A DNA stretch of 64,000 bases from PALSA-1004 sp041483135 (GTDB lineage: Bacteria; Pseudomonadota; Gammaproteobacteria; Burkholderiales; SG8-41): contig JBGPFE010000017.1 of NCBI GenBank assembly GCA_041483135.1, positions 10,504 through 74,503 of the forward strand. The letters are read 5' to 3'. Each line of letters opens with the position of its first letter. Position 1 is the stretch's first letter. Of the stretch, positions 26,166 to 33,999 are shown one piece after another. Below the pieces are notes generated by a model that saw only the letters and a program-made list of their open reading frames with translations, searched no databases and had not been told where the DNA came from. A program made the translations under genes and the position numbers.

Positions 26166-26585
26166 ATGAAAAGAGCGCTTAAAGGATTTACTCTCATCGA
26201 GTTGATGATCGTGGTCGCGATTATTGGCATCCTCGCGTCAGTCGCGTTACCTGTTTATACCGATTACACCATCCGCGGCAAGGTTTCAGAGCTGGTCATC
26301 GTGGCAGGCAATTTCCGCACGACTATCGCGGAAAAAACGGCTACTGACGGGACCTTGGCGAGCGCGGGGCTCGGCCTTACCGTCACCTCCGGTGGTCGAG
26401 TTATTACCGGCAGCATTACTACCGCAGGCGTGGTAACTATCATCGGTTCGGCAACGACGATCGGCACCGACGTGACGATCATATTGACGCCGTCTTTAAA
26501 CGCCAACGGGCGTGTCGCGTGGCAATGTGGCACTGGCGCCACTACATCGACCTATAAGTTTGTGCCTTCCGAATGCCGGCATTGA
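26166..26585 (+). CDS. pilA: Type IV pilin (PilA-like), copy 2
   Basis: A 139-aa pilin, the same length as copy 1 and nearly the same in the N-terminal helix and C-terminal Cys loop (MKRALKG before FTLIELMIVVAIIGILASVA; WQCGTG and PSECRH). The start is the ATG at 26166 with GGGAG upstream; a GTG three codons earlier is less likely. Differences lie mainly in exposed Thr/Ser/Ala positions of the globular domain. The tandem copies look like a recent duplication kept under separate sigma-54 promoters, giving two pilins that could vary in expression or modification. Confidence 0.93.
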   Translation: MKRALKGFTLIELMIVVAIIGILASVALPVYTDYTIRGKVSELVIVAGNFRTTIAEKTATDGTLASAGLGLTVTSGGRVITGSITTAGVVTIIGSATTIGTDVTIILTPSLNANGRVAWQCGTGATTSTYKFVPSECRH

Positions 26586-26645
26586 GCCGGCGCGTAGCCG
26601 CGTATAAACGAATTCGGATTGGCGTCTGCCATTGCGCGAAGCCGG

Positions 26646-27521
26646 TCAGCCTGCGCGTTTCACGAACGCCTGATTGTATGGCGTCAGATTTAGTTTGAGG
26701 CCGTATTCGCGGCAAAACTCTTCCAGTGCCTGACGCGCGCCCGGCCAGTCGTAGTCGTCGCTCGCAATGATGCCGCCCGTCGCAAGACGGGGATAAAAGT
26801 ATTCGAAGCTCTCGAGGGTTGGATCGTAGAGATCGACATCGACGTGCACGAACCGGTATTTGCGCTCCGGCAGCCCCTGAAACGTCAGTGGAATCCAGCC
26901 CGGGTGGAACTCGATGTCCGGAAACTCGCCGAGATTGCGCTTGACCTGCTCCAAGCCCGCGGCGAACGCACCCTGGACGCACATAGACCTGACCTGCTTG
27001 GCGCGTTCGAATCCATCCGGAACCTCGTCTTCCAGCGTCGGTGCGCTCAAGCCCTGAAAGGAATCGAAAATGCGGTATCCAGCGCCGCGATATGCTGGAT
27101 CGCGCTTGTGTAAATAACTGCACATCAAGTACGACGACAGTCCCTGGTAGCATCCGCATTCGGCAACGTCTCCGTCAACCGAATGCGTTTCCGCCAGCAG
27201 TTGAGTCAGTACACGGAACCTTGCCCGTCGCTGAACCGGCCACGGCCGTGACGTAGTGGCGCGCAGCGCCTGGAGGTAAATCGGTTCATATTCGGCCTCG
27301 TCGTTATCCGGCTGCAGGGCGACGAAATCACTGAAAGCCGCATACGACTCTTCGAACCGCCGCTGGCGGTACAGCATTTCCATCAGCTTTTCGTGGTACG
27401 CCGCCTCGGCGGGGAAAGATTGCACGAGCCGGCGGTAGATGAATTCTGCCTGTTGGTAGTGTTTGTTTTTCTCGTGCCCGAGAGCGGTCTTGATCGCTTC
27501 GGCAACGGGCATTCCGTTCAT
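26646..27521 (-). CDS. TPR-TylF-like methyltransferase
   Basis: A 291-aa protein with a short TPR-like helical region (about 10-75) and a TylF/MycF-type methyltransferase domain: DVAECGCYQGLSSYLM (SAM loop), YRIFDSFQGLSAP, FVHVDVDLYDPTLES (metal-ligand Asp residues) and GGIIASDDYDWPG. It is related to the 24411 gene but on the opposite strand, converging with the second pilin. I prefer the ATG at 27521 (MNGMPVAEA); a TTG at 27545 is possible. Together with the array it adds another probable sugar O-methylation step. Confidence 0.78.
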   Translation of the reverse strand: MNGMPVAEAIKTALGHEKNKHYQQAEFIYRRLVQSFPAEAAYHEKLMEMLYRQRRFEESYAAFSDFVALQPDNDEAEYEPIYLQALRATTSRPWPVQRRARFRVLTQLLAETHSVDGDVAECGCYQGLSSYLMCSYLHKRDPAYRGAGYRIFDSFQGLSAPTLEDEVPDGFERAKQVRSMCVQGAFAAGLEQVKRNLGEFPDIEFHPGWIPLTFQGLPERKYRFVHVDVDLYDPTLESFEYFYPRLATGGIIASDDYDWPGARQALEEFCREYGLKLNLTPYNQAFVKRAG

Positions 27522-27661
27522 TGGCTTGCAGCCCCCAAAGAGCAAATACTTTACGTGGATCAGGCGTTATTGGCTACTCATCGCGCTGCGCTTCAATGGG
27601 CAGCCGCCGAAACACCCCGCGACCCAGGAAGTCGCTGAAAAACCCGTACGACCCGGCGAAT

Positions 27662-29374
27662 TCAGGCCATGCCCGGATTGCCGCCGACGCCGGAGAGCTG
27701 CGGCAGATTGAGCCGGGGCGGCCGCACGACCTTCTTGCTGCGAAGATAGGCGGCAACTACTTCCCACACCGGCTGCCCGGCGACGCCCTCCGCGACCGAC
27801 GCCCAGCCGGCGACCTTGTATTTCTTGCCGGCCTCGATCGGCTTGCCATGCAACGTCATATTGCCGATGCGATGGCCGATGGTTAGGGTCGGATCGCAGG
27901 CGTATTGCATGCCGCCGACGCGTACCATGTCGCCGCCCTGCTGCTGGTAGGGATCGGGATTGAACAGATTGTCGCACACGTCTTCAAGTATGGCCTTGAT
28001 CGTCTCGCCGGTCATTTCGGTGAGCGTGGTGGACGGATACGTGATTGCGGTCTGGTCCATCAGGTGCTCGAGCGTGATCGCCTGATCGGGCAGTATCGTC
28101 GTGCCCCAGCGGAAGCCAGGCGAAAACGCGATCTCGGCGCCTTTCACCTCCATCAGTGCGTCGAGGATCACCTGGTCGATAGTGCCGTTGAAATTGCCGC
28201 GCCGGTAAAGCAGGCCCTCGCTGACCGCGAGTTTTTCCGCCAGTTGCTTTTCGTAGGGCGCGCGCAGCGTGCGGATCAATTGCGCCATTTCGCGGTCGGG
28301 CTCGAGCAGGTTCGAAAATACCGGCAGCAGCCGGTACTGATACCCGGCGACCCGTTTGTTTCTGACGTCGAGGTCGAGTACCGCGAGAAACTTGCCATTA
28401 CAGCCGGCGTTGGTCACCAACGTTACGCCGGCGCGGTTCTTGACGGGTACCGGATCGGGTATCGCATCGTGGGTGTGACCGCCCAGGATGACATCGATCC
28501 CGGTGACGCGACTTGCAATCTTGAGATCGACGTCCATCCCATTGTGCGATAGCAGGACCACGGCGTGCGCGCCTTTGGCGGCCGCCGCGTCGACCGTTTT
28601 CTGCAGATTCTCTTCCTGGATGCCGAACGTCCAATCCGGCACCAGATAGCGCGGGTTGGCGATCGGCGTATAGGGAAACGCCTGGCCGATGATTGCGACC
28701 GGAATGCCATTGATTTCGCGCATCACCCAAGCCGTGAAAACCGGGTCGCCGAAGTCGGCGGTTTGCACGTTCTGGGCCAGGAACTCGATACGGCCTTTCA
28801 GTTGCTTGTCGACGAGTTCCCTGACGCGCCCGGCGCCGAGCGTGAATTCCCAATGGCCGGTCATGATGTCGACGCCGAGGAGCCTCGCTGCCTGCACCAT
28901 GTCTTCCCCCTTGGTCCACAGCGCGGTCGCCGAGCCCTGCCAGCTGTCGCCGCCGTCGAGCAGCAGCGCGCCAGGACGTTGCGCCCGTATTTTTTTTGCC
29001 AAAGTAGCGAGGTGCGCGAAGCCGCCGACTTTACCGAAGGTGCGTGCGGCAGGCACGTAATCGAGATGGGTGAACGCATGCGCAAGGCGCGTATTGGCGC
29101 TGATCTGGTAGTGCTTGAGCAGCGCTTCGCCGACTAGGTGCGGTGGCCGGCCCGTCATGTCGCCGACACCGAGGTTGACGCTGGGCTCGCGAAAGTAACT
29201 CGGCATCAGCTGCGCGTGACAGTCGGTGAAATGCATCAATGTCACGTTGTTGCCGAACTGATGCAGATCGTAAAAGTCGTTGATGGCGGCGGCGCGCGCC
29301 GTGCCGGCAAGCGGCAATCCTGCCGCGGTGGCGACCGCCAGCGTATGCAGGAATTCACGACGCGTCATCGACAT
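27662..29374 (-). CDS. soxB: SoxB, thiosulfohydrolase
   Basis: A 570-aa periplasmic dimanganese hydrolase that releases sulfate from sulfur-loaded SoxYZ. A Tat signal, MSMTRREFLHTLAVATAAG, is followed by metallophosphoesterase motifs: MHFTDCHAQL, LDGGDSWQGS, TGHWEFTLG, LSHNGMDVD and GGHTHDAIPDP. The start is the ATG at 29374 with GGAG 8 bases upstream; frames open further upstream are untranslated by this reading. It is the last gene of the soxYZAXB operon. Length and motifs are typical, so the protein should be functional. Confidence 0.95.
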   Translation of the reverse strand: MSMTRREFLHTLAVATAAGLPLAGTARAAAINDFYDLHQFGNNVTLMHFTDCHAQLMPSYFREPSVNLGVGDMTGRPPHLVGEALLKHYQISANTRLAHAFTHLDYVPAARTFGKVGGFAHLATLAKKIRAQRPGALLLDGGDSWQGSATALWTKGEDMVQAARLLGVDIMTGHWEFTLGAGRVRELVDKQLKGRIEFLAQNVQTADFGDPVFTAWVMREINGIPVAIIGQAFPYTPIANPRYLVPDWTFGIQEENLQKTVDAAAAKGAHAVVLLSHNGMDVDLKIASRVTGIDVILGGHTHDAIPDPVPVKNRAGVTLVTNAGCNGKFLAVLDLDVRNKRVAGYQYRLLPVFSNLLEPDREMAQLIRTLRAPYEKQLAEKLAVSEGLLYRRGNFNGTIDQVILDALMEVKGAEIAFSPGFRWGTTILPDQAITLEHLMDQTAITYPSTTLTEMTGETIKAILEDVCDNLFNPDPYQQQGGDMVRVGGMQYACDPTLTIGHRIGNMTLHGKPIEAGKKYKVAGWASVAEGVAGQPVWEVVAAYLRSKKVVRPPRLNLPQLSGVGGNPGMA

Positions 29375-29443
29375 CGGGCTCGCTCCAAAAAACGAGGCTT
29401 GGTCTACGCCAAGCATCGTGCCAGGCCTGCTGCGGGCCCGAGG

Positions 29444-30076
29444 TTATTTTTTGTTCACCGGCGACTGCGGATCGACCAGGTATGCAACGACGTGCGTGAT
29501 CTGCTCTGGGGTAAGGTGTCCGCTTGCGCCCAAACGCGGCATGTTCGAACACGGGAAGTGCGCCCACGAATTGTAAATTTTCTCATACGCGTATTTCACC
29601 ATGGCCTCGGAGTTGCCGCGTTGCGCGCCGAAGTTCGTGAGGGCGGGCGCGAGGTTACCGACGTTCACCTCCTTCGGATCGAGCGCGTGACAGTTGGAAC
29701 AGAGCGCGCCGTTTTCCTTGGCCTTCTCGAGCTTCCCGTCGCGGATGCGGCCGCCGACGCCGTTGTATGCGAGCTTTTCACCGACCTTCCAGTCGCCCAT
29801 CAGCTTGCCGGAAGCCGGATACTTTATGGAAGCGCGCGCAAGCTTGACGACCTCCGCCGCTTCGGCCGCAGTTAGCTTGGCATCGCCGAGCTTGCTGCAG
29901 ATTTTCTGCGACCGGTCCTGTGCTGTGCGCCTGGTGAGGCTTTCGGGCATCCCCGGGTAGGCCTCGGCGACCATTTTCTCGGCGTATTTTTGCGTTGTCG
30001 CCTGGTCGGGAAAGGTTGCGCAGCCTACCGCTACCGCCGCGGGAACGCATAGCAACACTAGTTTCATCCTGGTCAT
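29444..30076 (-). CDS. soxX: SoxX, monohaem cytochrome c subunit of SoxXA
   Basis: A 210-aa cytochrome that accepts electrons when SoxXA joins thiosulfate to SoxYZ. One haem site, CSNCH (126-130), and a distal Met179 in PCSNMPRLG are present. The leader ends AVAVGC19, which resembles a lipobox, so it may be membrane-anchored; a plain cleaved signal is the alternative. About 100 residues lie between the leader and the haem motif, longer than in short SoxX proteins. The ATG at 30076 has GGAGG upstream. It follows soxA by 14 bases. Confidence 0.9.
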   Translation of the reverse strand: MTRMKLVLLCVPAAVAVGCATFPDQATTQKYAEKMVAEAYPGMPESLTRRTAQDRSQKICSKLGDAKLTAAEAAEVVKLARASIKYPASGKLMGDWKVGEKLAYNGVGGRIRDGKLEKAKENGALCSNCHALDPKEVNVGNLAPALTNFGAQRGNSEAMVKYAYEKIYNSWAHFPCSNMPRLGASGHLTPEQITHVVAYLVDPQSPVNKK

Positions 30077-30090
30077 GTCCGTTCCTCCTC

Positions 30091-30897
30091 TCATCGCCGC
30101 ACGCCGGGCACCCGGATTACAGCCCCGTTGCCTTGATAATTGAGGTAGGTGGTGAGAGCGATGCTCATGTCCGACACGTAACCAAGATCGGGTAACCGCA
30201 TCTGCCAAACGCATTCATAGAGACGGCTCTGCATGGTGAGCACTGTGCTCTTCGTGCCAAGGTACGCCGGCCAGCCGGAGACCACTGCCTGCATCTGCTT
30301 GGGATCCTTCATGTTGGGCAGATCCTGCAACCGGATGCGCTTGCCGTCGTCGCCGTGACAGGTAATGCAGGCGAAGTCGGTCGGGCCATTTCGGCGGTGG
30401 AAAATGTACTCGCCGGCCTTGTACATTTCACGCTCCTGGTGATTGCTTAACCGGACGTCCATTTTCATGCCGTTCGATCTCGACGCGACGAACGTGGCCA
30501 ACGCTTCCACTTCCGAGGTCCGGTCGAGCGTGCTGAAGCGGTTCCGGACGATCTCCTCGTGATTCAGGCCTTGGAGCTCGACCATGCAGGTCACAAGCCG
30601 TGATTCGACGTCCTGCACTTTGTCGGTGTCGGCGAAGAAGCGCGGCAATTGCGCGAACGCGCCTTCCAGCTTGCCGGGTCCGAGACCAAAGTCGCATTTT
30701 TCGAGCGAAGCGTTCTTGGGGCCGCGTTTCTGGTAGAAGAGCATTTTCCCGCGGTCGACCCACAACTCGCCGGGATTGTCCTCGGCCAGCATCTGACGGC
30801 CGACCGCAAGCGGGTCGCCCGCGCTGCCTTGCGCGAACGCCATCGCGCTCACGCAAGCCAGAGCGATCGCGGCAATGCTGCTGCGAATTTCAGACAT
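30091..30897 (-). CDS. soxA: SoxA, cytochrome c subunit of SoxXA
   Basis: A 268-aa periplasmic protein with a Sec signal (MSEIRSSIAAIALACVSAMA). It has one haem site, CITCH (177-181), and the active-site Cys229 in RLYECVWQMRLPD, which carries the haem-ligating persulfide. The N-terminal domain lacks a second CxxCH and instead has C68 and C104, as in single-haem SoxA proteins. It catalyses oxidative coupling of thiosulfate to SoxY together with SoxX. Gene order soxYZAX supports the assignment. Confidence 0.94.
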   Translation of the reverse strand: MSEIRSSIAAIALACVSAMAFAQGSAGDPLAVGRQMLAEDNPGELWVDRGKMLFYQKRGPKNASLEKCDFGLGPGKLEGAFAQLPRFFADTDKVQDVESRLVTCMVELQGLNHEEIVRNRFSTLDRTSEVEALATFVASRSNGMKMDVRLSNHQEREMYKAGEYIFHRRNGPTDFACITCHGDDGKRIRLQDLPNMKDPKQMQAVVSGWPAYLGTKSTVLTMQSRLYECVWQMRLPDLGYVSDMSIALTTYLNYQGNGAVIRVPGVRR

Positions 30898-30950
30898 GAT
30901 GACCTCCTCCAGTATTTTTTATAATTGGCGGCGCGCACTGGCCGCCGTGC

Positions 30951-31271
30951 TTACGACGGCGCCGCCACGACGGCTTCATCGGCGCGCTTGTCGCCTTTGT
31001 TGTCGGTCCAGGTGACGCTGATCTTGTCGCCGGTTTTGGCGCCTTGCACGCGCAGGCCCAGAAACGGATTGCGTGAAATGGCCTGACTCCATTGAGCGTC
31101 GAGCACGGTCTTGCCGTTGTGGGTGACCACTACGCTCTGGATGAAGTGCATCGGTACGATTTCACCCTTGGGGTCCTTGCGCTGCCCGGTTTCCATCGGG
31201 TGCAGCATCAAAATGCGGATATCGGCTGCGTCGCCCTGCAGGGTGGCGCGGATTTTCATCGGGTCAGCCAT
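30951..31271 (-). CDS. soxZ: SoxZ, sulfur carrier complex subunit
   Basis: A 106-aa periplasmic partner of SoxY, without its own signal and presumably exported with SoxY. Typical features are MKIRATLQGD at the start, HPMETGQRKDPKG and the immunoglobulin-like ending with ISVTWTDNKGD. The ATG at 31271 has GGAAAGG upstream; an upstream extension in frame looks non-coding (Arg/Ser/Pro-rich). It lies between soxY and soxA in the operon. Confidence 0.94.
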   Translation of the reverse strand: MADPMKIRATLQGDAADIRILMLHPMETGQRKDPKGEIVPMHFIQSVVVTHNGKTVLDAQWSQAISRNPFLGLRVQGAKTGDKISVTWTDNKGDKRADEAVVAAPS

Positions 31272-31326
31272 TGGGTAGTTCCTTTCCTCGTTATCCTCTG
31301 GTCGCGGGGGTGTGGTCGATGCGGAA

Positions 31327-31794
31327 TCAGCCGCAGCCGCCGATGGTGACCTTGACTTCCTTGGCGGCGGTGTAGAACCTGCCGTCGGCCTTGACGATGG
31401 CGCGCACGTTCGAGGTCTGGCCGATTTTAATCCGGATTGAGACGTAACCTTCGCCGCCGTTCGCGACATCGAAGGTGGAAGTCAAAGGAAATGGGTTTTT
31501 CTCGGCGATGATCGAAATGCTCTGGGTGTTGGGGATTTTGCTGGTGACCGCAATCGGCACCACTGCACCGTTTTCGGCGATGTCCGGCGCCGTAATAACA
31601 ATGTCCTTGCTTTCTGCCGGGTTGGCGGCACCGAGGCTTTTCAGCGCGTCGGCGACCGCTTTCGATTCGAACCCGGCCTTGTTCCAAGTCGCGGCGAGCG
31701 CTTCGCCGGTCTTGATCAGGCCGGCGCACAGCGCGAGCACAACAGTGCCGGCGGCGCCCGACAATTTCAAAAAGTTTCTGCGCAATTGATTCAT
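31327..31794 (-). CDS. soxY: SoxY, sulfur substrate-carrying protein
   Basis: A 155-aa protein whose C-terminal VTIGGCG bears the Cys (C154) on which sulfur intermediates are carried during thiosulfate oxidation. A Tat signal (MNQLRRNFLKLSGAAG) directs it with SoxZ to the periplasm. The ATG at 31794 follows AGGAGG. It is the first gene of the operon; the upstream region holds a palindrome suited to repression. Confidence 0.95.
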   Translation of the reverse strand: MNQLRRNFLKLSGAAGTVVLALCAGLIKTGEALAATWNKAGFESKAVADALKSLGAANPAESKDIVITAPDIAENGAVVPIAVTSKIPNTQSISIIAEKNPFPLTSTFDVANGGEGYVSIRIKIGQTSNVRAIVKADGRFYTAAKEVKVTIGGCG

Positions 31795-31864
31795 CGTTCC
31801 TCCTGATTGTTCGGGCGTCGACACTGTTCAGGCTTAAGCCCCGAATTTGCAGCGTGTCGCGTAA

Positions 31865-31880
31865 ATTAGCGAATGCTAAT
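31865..31880. promoter_or_regulatory. Palindrome upstream of soxY, putative operator
   Basis: ATTAGCGAATGCTAAT has perfect 6-bp inverted arms and lies 71 bases upstream of soxY, within an AT-rich part of the 31795-31961 gap. On the minus strand it follows a TTGGCT that could serve as a -35, which would place it over or near the -10. ArsR-type repressors control sox and shdr genes in related bacteria, but no such regulator is in this window. Confidence 0.4.
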
Positions 31881-31961
31881 GCTAGCCAAGTTTAGCCGGG
31901 CTGTCTATGGCCCTTCCGCGGGCAAACCGAGACGCCGTCACGCTATATAAATTCGGCGCCC

Positions 31962-32447
31962 TCAGGCACGTGGCTTGCGCACCCAGTGACCGGATTTACC
32001 GCCGTGTTTCTCGAGCAGGCAGATATTCTCGATGCGCATCCCGCGGTCAGCGGCTTTGCACATGTCGTAGATCGTGAGCAAGCCGGTCGCCACCGCGGTC
32101 AACGCTTCCATTTCGACGCCGGTGCGGCCGCGCGTTTCGGCGCTCGCGACGCACACGACCGCGTTACGCTTGCGGTCGACCGTGAAATCAACGCTGATGC
32201 GGGTGAGGCCCAGCGGGTGGGCAAGCGGGATCAGATCGGCCGTGCGCTTGGCGCCCTGGATCGCGGCGATGCGCGCAACACCCAGCACGTCGCCTTTTTT
32301 GGCGCCTCCCGCGGCGATCATGGCGAGCGTCGCACGCTGCATCGCAATGCGGCCGCACGCACGCGCGATGCGGTGCGTTTCGTGCTTGGTTCCGACATCG
32401 ACCATATGCGCCTGGCCGCGGCTATCGAAATGGGTGAGCTTTTTCAC
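31962..32447 (-). CDS. moaC: MoaC, cyclic pyranopterin monophosphate synthase
   Basis: A 161-aa enzyme of molybdenum cofactor synthesis that converts the MoaA product to cyclic pyranopterin monophosphate. Family signatures include LIPLAHPLGLTRISVDF, the TRGRTGVEMEALTAV segment with catalytic residues, and DMCKAADRGMRIE. The start is a GTG at 32447, 73 bases from the divergent M48 gene. It lies upstream of soxY on the same strand, but the intervening 167 bases suggest separate transcription. Length is normal for the family. Confidence 0.94.
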   Translation of the reverse strand: MKKLTHFDSRGQAHMVDVGTKHETHRIARACGRIAMQRATLAMIAAGGAKKGDVLGVARIAAIQGAKRTADLIPLAHPLGLTRISVDFTVDRKRNAVVCVASAETRGRTGVEMEALTAVATGLLTIYDMCKAADRGMRIENICLLEKHGGKSGHWVRKPRA

Positions 32448-32519
32448 GGCTGTTCTCCGATCATTAAACGCAGACGGCGTGATTTAGGAACTTCAGCGTC
32501 TCCGGTTTATCATAGCATC

Positions 32520-33956
32520 GTGAAGCCGCTTAATCTGATATTTGCGCTGGTCCTGCTCGCCATCCCAGCAGCTATCGGCCAGGGGCTGCCCGACCTCGGC
32601 GACGTATCGCAAAGCGAAATGTCGCCGTTGCAGGAGCGCCGCATCGGCGAGAGCGTCATGCGTGAAATCCGCGCCGATCCCAGCTATGCCGACGATCCGG
32701 AACTTACCGAGTATCTCAATTCTCTCGGCAACAAGTTGGTCGCTGCCAGCCCGGACTCGCGGCAGGAATTCAATTTTTTCCTGATCCGCGACCCGCAGGT
32801 CAATGCATTCGCCCTGCCGGGAGGGTTTATCGGGGTCAACTCCGGGTTGCTGCTGACCGCACAAAGCGAGTCCGAGCTGGCGGGCGTGCTGGCGCACGAA
32901 ATTGGCCACGTGGTCCAGCGCCACTTTGCCCGCATGCTCGTGGCGCAGAAGGGATTCCAGCTCACTTCACTTGCTGCGCTCGCGATAGCGATACTCGCCG
33001 CGCGTTCCAACTCGGAGGTCTCGCAGGCGGCAATGGTGGGAGCACAGGCAAGTTATGTTCAATCTTCACTCAACTTCACGCGCGCGAATGAGCAGGAAGC
33101 TGATCGCGTCGGCTTTCAAATCCTCGAGAAATCGGGCTTCGATCCCCAAGGAATGGCGGCATTTTTCGGGCGTATGCTGCGCGCAACGCGATTTTCCGAC
33201 ACCGCGGCACCCTCGTATCTGCGCACCCACCCGCTGACGACCGATCGGATCGCGGACATGGAAAACCGCGCCCAGAATTTGCCGTACCACCAGGTGCCCG
33301 ACAGCATCGAATTCCAGCTGATGCGCGCCAAGCTCAAAGCCGCGCAGGACAGTCCACGGGAGGCCGTAGAATTTTTTGAGGAGAGCTTGAAAGAACGCAA
33401 ATTCCTGAGCGAGGCGGCCAGCCGTTATGGCATGGTGTCGGCTTTAATCCGCGTCAAGGCGCACCCGCGAGCCTTGCAAGAGCTGCGCGCATTGCGCAAG
33501 CTGGTGCCCGCCAATCCTATCGTGGAGACGCTCGCTGCGCGACTTTATGCCGCGGCGGATAACAATGTAACGGCACTGCAAACTTACCGGGACGCGCTCA
33601 GAAATTATCCCGGCTATCGCGCGCTGGTATACGACTATGCGGATGCGCTGCTGCGCAGCCGCCAGCCCGAGGAAGCGCTCAAACTGGTCGAGAGCCGGAT
33701 GCAATATACAACGTCTGATTACCGACTCTATCAGTTGCAGGCTAGATGCTACGCCGCGCTCGATAAGCACTTGCAGCAACACCGCGCGCTGGCGGAAGCG
33801 TTTTACCGGGTCGGCAACCTGCCGGCCGCGATCGAGCAACTGGTGCTGGCGCAGAAAAGCGGCGATGGCGATTTTTACCAGCAGTCGAGCGTCGATGCGC
33901 GCTTGCGCGAGTTGCGCTTGCTCGAGGAGGAGGCGCGGCGGGAAAGCCGCAGGTGA
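32520..33956 (+). CDS. Periplasmic M48 metalloprotease with TPRs, BepA-like
   Basis: A 478-aa exported protein. A signal peptide (MKPLNLIFALVLLAIPAAIG) precedes an M48 peptidase domain with HEIGH at 126-130 and the third zinc ligand in ANEQEADRVG. The C-terminal 180 residues are TPR-like. This architecture matches BepA (YfgC), which assists or degrades outer-membrane proteins such as LptD. The start is the GTG at 32520; open frame further upstream runs antisense through moaC and is not coding. It stands alone, convergent with chrA. Confidence 0.88.
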   Translation: MKPLNLIFALVLLAIPAAIGQGLPDLGDVSQSEMSPLQERRIGESVMREIRADPSYADDPELTEYLNSLGNKLVAASPDSRQEFNFFLIRDPQVNAFALPGGFIGVNSGLLLTAQSESELAGVLAHEIGHVVQRHFARMLVAQKGFQLTSLAALAIAILAARSNSEVSQAAMVGAQASYVQSSLNFTRANEQEADRVGFQILEKSGFDPQGMAAFFGRMLRATRFSDTAAPSYLRTHPLTTDRIADMENRAQNLPYHQVPDSIEFQLMRAKLKAAQDSPREAVEFFEESLKERKFLSEAASRYGMVSALIRVKAHPRALQELRALRKLVPANPIVETLAARLYAAADNNVTALQTYRDALRNYPGYRALVYDYADALLRSRQPEEALKLVESRMQYTTSDYRLYQLQARCYAALDKHLQQHRALAEAFYRVGNLPAAIEQLVLAQKSGDGDFYQQSSVDARLRELRLLEEEARRESRR

Positions 33957-33999
33957 TGTGCGTGTGTCCGCACATGGGCAACCCTTTTCCACGTGTTTC

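Noticed and set aside
31986..32519. 178-codon upstream extension of the M48 protease frame
   Set aside because: It runs antisense through moaC; the GTG at 32520 starts a proper signal peptide.
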